Source of the DNA: Clostridia bacterium
Lineage (GTDB): Bacteria; Bacillota_A; Clostridia; Christensenellales; Borkfalkiaceae
Assembly (NCBI GenBank): GCA_017462505.1
Contig: JAFTQY010000039.1
Span: 1-42,535 of the forward strand
DNA length: 42,535 nucleotides
Direction of reading: 5' to 3'
Numbering within the stretch: position 1 is the stretch's first letter; the number at the start of each line of letters is the position of its first letter. Position numbers and translations under genes: made by a program. Positions 40,422 through 42,535 of this stretch are shown here, piece after piece. The notes beneath the pieces are model-generated. The model saw nothing but the letters and a program-made list of their open reading frames with translations, was not told the DNA's origin and made no database searches.

Positions 40422-42347
40422 ATGAGCGTTTTTAAAACAGCAAAATGGATTTGGGTGGACGGCGAAAACGCGCCCGATACCTACGGCGATTTTTACGACG
40501 AATTTATTTGGCAGGGCGAAAAGACGGTTTGCCGTATCTCGGCGGACAGCGATTATACCCTGTTTATCAACGGCAAATACGTTGCCAGCAACCAGTACGG
40601 CGATTTCCCTTGGTACAAAGCCTATGACGAGCTCGACATCACGGCTTATCTGACGAAGGGTAAAAATAAAATTGCGGTTGTCGTTTGGTATTTCGGCACG
40701 AACACTTCTCGTTATTACAGCGCGCCCGCGGGCTTGCTGTTTGAAATCGAAGAGGGGGGGACGGTACGTGTTGAAAGCGGAAAACACACCCTTTCCAGAT
40801 ACAGCCGTGCCTATCAAAACGGCTTAAAGAAAATCGTCACCAACCAGCTTGGGTACAGCTATTTGTACGACGCAACTAAGGCAGACGGTTGGAAACGGGG
40901 CGATTTGCAGGGCTTTACGCCGTCGGTTTTGGCGGATAAAAACTGTAATCTTGTGCCCCGTCCCGTTAAAAAGGGAGAATTGCTTGCACCCGTGTCGGCG
41001 AAGTTGGTTAAACAATCGGATAAGACCTATTATTTGTTCGACCTCGGCGAAGAAGTGGTCGGCTTGTTGTCCTTTGTAATCCGTTCTACCACGAAACAAA
41101 AAATCACAATTGCGTTCGGCGAGCATATCTTAAAGGACGGCAAAGTCAGCCGTTTTATCCACGAACGGGATTTCAGCGTGGAATACGTTGCCGGCGACGG
41201 CGAAAACGCATACATAAATTATATGCTCCGTTTTGGCTGTCGATATTTAGAAGTTACCTGCGAAAACCCGATTGACGTGGACGATATTGCATTGATTCCG
41301 CAGGTATATCCCGCAACGCCCAAGGCGTTTACGGCAAAGACGGAACAGGATAAAAAGATTTATGAACTGTGCTTAAACAGCCTGCGCCTTTGCATGATGG
41401 AACACTACGTCGATTGCCCTTGGCGGGAACAATGCCTGTACGCGTTCGATTCCCGCAACCAAATGCTGTGCGGATATTATGCCTTTGCAGACGGCAATTT
41501 TGAATACGCGCGGGCTAACTTGCTCCTTATGAGCAAGGACAAGGGCGTGGACGGCTTGATGTCCATTTGCTATCCCTGCGGCACGGGCTTTGCGATCCCG
41601 TCGTTTTCTCTGTACTACGCGCTGTCCGTCAAGGAATATATCGAACATTCGGGCGATACGTCGATTGTCAAGGAAGTCTATCCCCGTATCTTGCAGTTTA
41701 TGGACGCGATGCTTGCCCGCCGCAAAAACGGCTTGCTTTACCGTTTCGAGGGGGCGCAGAACTGGAATTTCTACGACTGGTCGGAACATTCCGAGGGCAC
41801 GCTGCACAGCGCGGACGCGGTAATTCCCGACGCACAGCTGAATATCCTGTGCGTGATGGCGCTTCGAGCCTTGAAACGCATTTGTCAGCTTGGCGGCGTG
41901 GAATACCCGTATGGCAACGCGGACGAAGAGTTGGCGGAAAATATTATCAAGGCGTTCTATAACGAGGAAAAGCAGGCGTTTAGCGTGACGGTAGGCGGCG
42001 ACGAATACGTGGAGCTTGTCAACGCGTTGGCGGTGGCGTTCGGTATCGTCGGCGGCAAAAAAGCGGAAATCATTTGCGAAAAGCTGGCTGGCGGCGAGCT
42101 TATCCCTTGCTCTTTGAGTATGAAATGCTTTAAATTTGACGCGCTTTTAAGCGTGGACGAAGAAAAGTATCAGGGCGCGGTACTTGCCGAAATTCGCAAG
42201 GATTATCAATTGATGTTAGACAGCGGCTCGTCGGCGGCATGGGAAACGATAGACGGGGCGGCGGCGTTCGATCACGCGGGCAGTCTTTGCCACGGCTGGT
42301 CGGCGATCCCCATTTACTATTTCAAAAAATTAAAGGTCGTGGAATAA
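40422..42347 (+). CDS. Second GH78 rhamnosidase-like enzyme
   Basis: 641 residues with no signal peptide. N-terminal beta-sandwich (TAKWIWVDGEN, DYTLFINGKYV, YKAYDELDITAYL, YYLFDLGEEVVGLLSF), then the (alpha/alpha)6 barrel with DCPWREQCLYAFDSRNQ (D331, E336), LMSICYPCGTGFAIPSFSLYY, NWNFYDWSEHSEG and a C-terminal WETIDGAAAFDHAGSLCHGW. These match the GH78 signature regions but are clearly diverged from the first copy (DCPHRERLGYTGD), so the two probably act on different linkages or sugars. A GGAAAGG site precedes the ATG. It is the last gene of the esterase operon. Confidence 0.8.
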   Translation: MSVFKTAKWIWVDGENAPDTYGDFYDEFIWQGEKTVCRISADSDYTLFINGKYVASNQYGDFPWYKAYDELDITAYLTKGKNKIAVVVWYFGTNTSRYYSAPAGLLFEIEEGGTVRVESGKHTLSRYSRAYQNGLKKIVTNQLGYSYLYDATKADGWKRGDLQGFTPSVLADKNCNLVPRPVKKGELLAPVSAKLVKQSDKTYYLFDLGEEVVGLLSFVIRSTTKQKITIAFGEHILKDGKVSRFIHERDFSVEYVAGDGENAYINYMLRFGCRYLEVTCENPIDVDDIALIPQVYPATPKAFTAKTEQDKKIYELCLNSLRLCMMEHYVDCPWREQCLYAFDSRNQMLCGYYAFADGNFEYARANLLLMSKDKGVDGLMSICYPCGTGFAIPSFSLYYALSVKEYIEHSGDTSIVKEVYPRILQFMDAMLARRKNGLLYRFEGAQNWNFYDWSEHSEGTLHSADAVIPDAQLNILCVMALRALKRICQLGGVEYPYGNADEELAENIIKAFYNEEKQAFSVTVGGDEYVELVNALAVAFGIVGGKKAEIICEKLAGGELIPCSLSMKCFKFDALLSVDEEKYQGAVLAEIRKDYQLMLDSGSSAAWETIDGAAAFDHAGSLCHGWSAIPIYYFKKLKVVE

Positions 42348-42367
42348 CGACAGAATTATCTAAAAAG

Positions 42368-42392
42368 CTCGGCTTAAAAAGTCGAGTTTTTT
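42368..42392 (+). terminator. Terminator of the esterase-AEC-GH78 operon
   Basis: CTCGGCTT / AAGTCGAG (8 bp, one G-U pair) with loop AAA, followed by TTTTTT. Confidence 0.85.
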
Positions 42393-42404
42393 GCTTGTAC
42401 AGCA

Positions 42405-42457
42405 ACAACCGCGAGTGGGAACTCGCGGTTGTCAAAAACCACCAGCTGTGCTGGTGG
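42405..42457. repeat. Two perfect hairpins in tandem at the window edge
   Basis: ACAACCGCGAGT-GGGA-ACTCGCGGTTGT (12-bp stem, 42405-42432) is followed six bases later by CCACCAGC-TGT-GCTGGTGG (8-bp stem, 42439-42457). Neither has a terminator T-tract. The second hairpin and the sequence after it resemble the imperfectly palindromic ends of IS200/IS605-type elements, but no transposase is in the window. The remainder to 42535 shows no supported gene. Confidence 0.5.
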
Positions 42458-42535
42458 CAAATAGCTTTAGCTTCAAGCTTACCATCTGGTATACAAAAAA
42501 GCTCCTCCGTGCTAAACTGTATGTAAGGCTCGCGA

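Overview
The window reads as chromosomal DNA of an uncultured gut-type member of the Bacillota, probably class Clostridia. The grounds are strong Shine-Dalgarno sites, sigma-A type promoters, lipoproteins with a cysteine lipobox followed by Ser/Glu-rich linkers, MsmX-type sugar importers without their own ATPase, and AraC-controlled glycosidase genes. The narrower placement is an inference from style; there is no rRNA or other marker. No tRNA, rRNA, CRISPR array or transposase gene is visible.

Most of the window is one large carbohydrate-use region. Left part (1-7.3 kb): the start of a leftward lipoprotein gene; an operon for an HTH-ADP-ribosylglycohydrolase fusion and a ribokinase; a small AT-rich regulator/SLOG-like gene pair lying between two copies of the same hairpin; a GH78 rhamnosidase-like gene; and a beta-propeller glycosidase. 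Centre left (7.3-13.4 kb): a leftward operon (aldose-epimerase-like DUF4432 protein, mannose-6-phosphate-isomerase-like cupin, GHL6-type glycosidase) divergent from a PocR-AraC regulator, which converges on a second, cupin-AraC regulator. Centre (13.6-19 kb): a GH42-like enzyme with murQ and a MurNAc/GlcNAc-type kinase, a patch of palindromic and tandem repeats, and a DUF4434 protein. Centre right (19-34.9 kb): a 15.7-kb operon coding for a sugar-binding lipoprotein, two permeases, and three very large exported proteins (Ig-like/lectin-like, DUF4838 lipoprotein, 2048-residue Ig/beta-helix lipoprotein). Right part (35-42.4 kb): a beta-mannosidase-HAD phosphatase operon and an esterase-AEC transporter-GH78 operon, then tandem hairpins at the edge.

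How the parts may work together (inference): surface lipoproteins capture a complex glycan, the importer brings oligosaccharides in, and the mostly cytoplasmic glycosidases (no signal peptides seen) strip rhamnose, mannose and other residues; kinases, the isomerase-like cupin, the epimerase-like protein, MurQ and the HAD protein process the released sugars.

The regulation is the most unusual part. Three separate promoters (6096-6159, 13629-13693, 17784-17848) carry the same upstream element: two TGCAATTT direct repeats exactly 21 bp apart, placed exactly 15 bp from the -35 box, as expected for an AraC-type activator. A second promoter family is shared by the ADP-ribosylglycohydrolase operon and the importer operon. 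Four genes have the -10 box six bases before the start codon and are probably leaderless.
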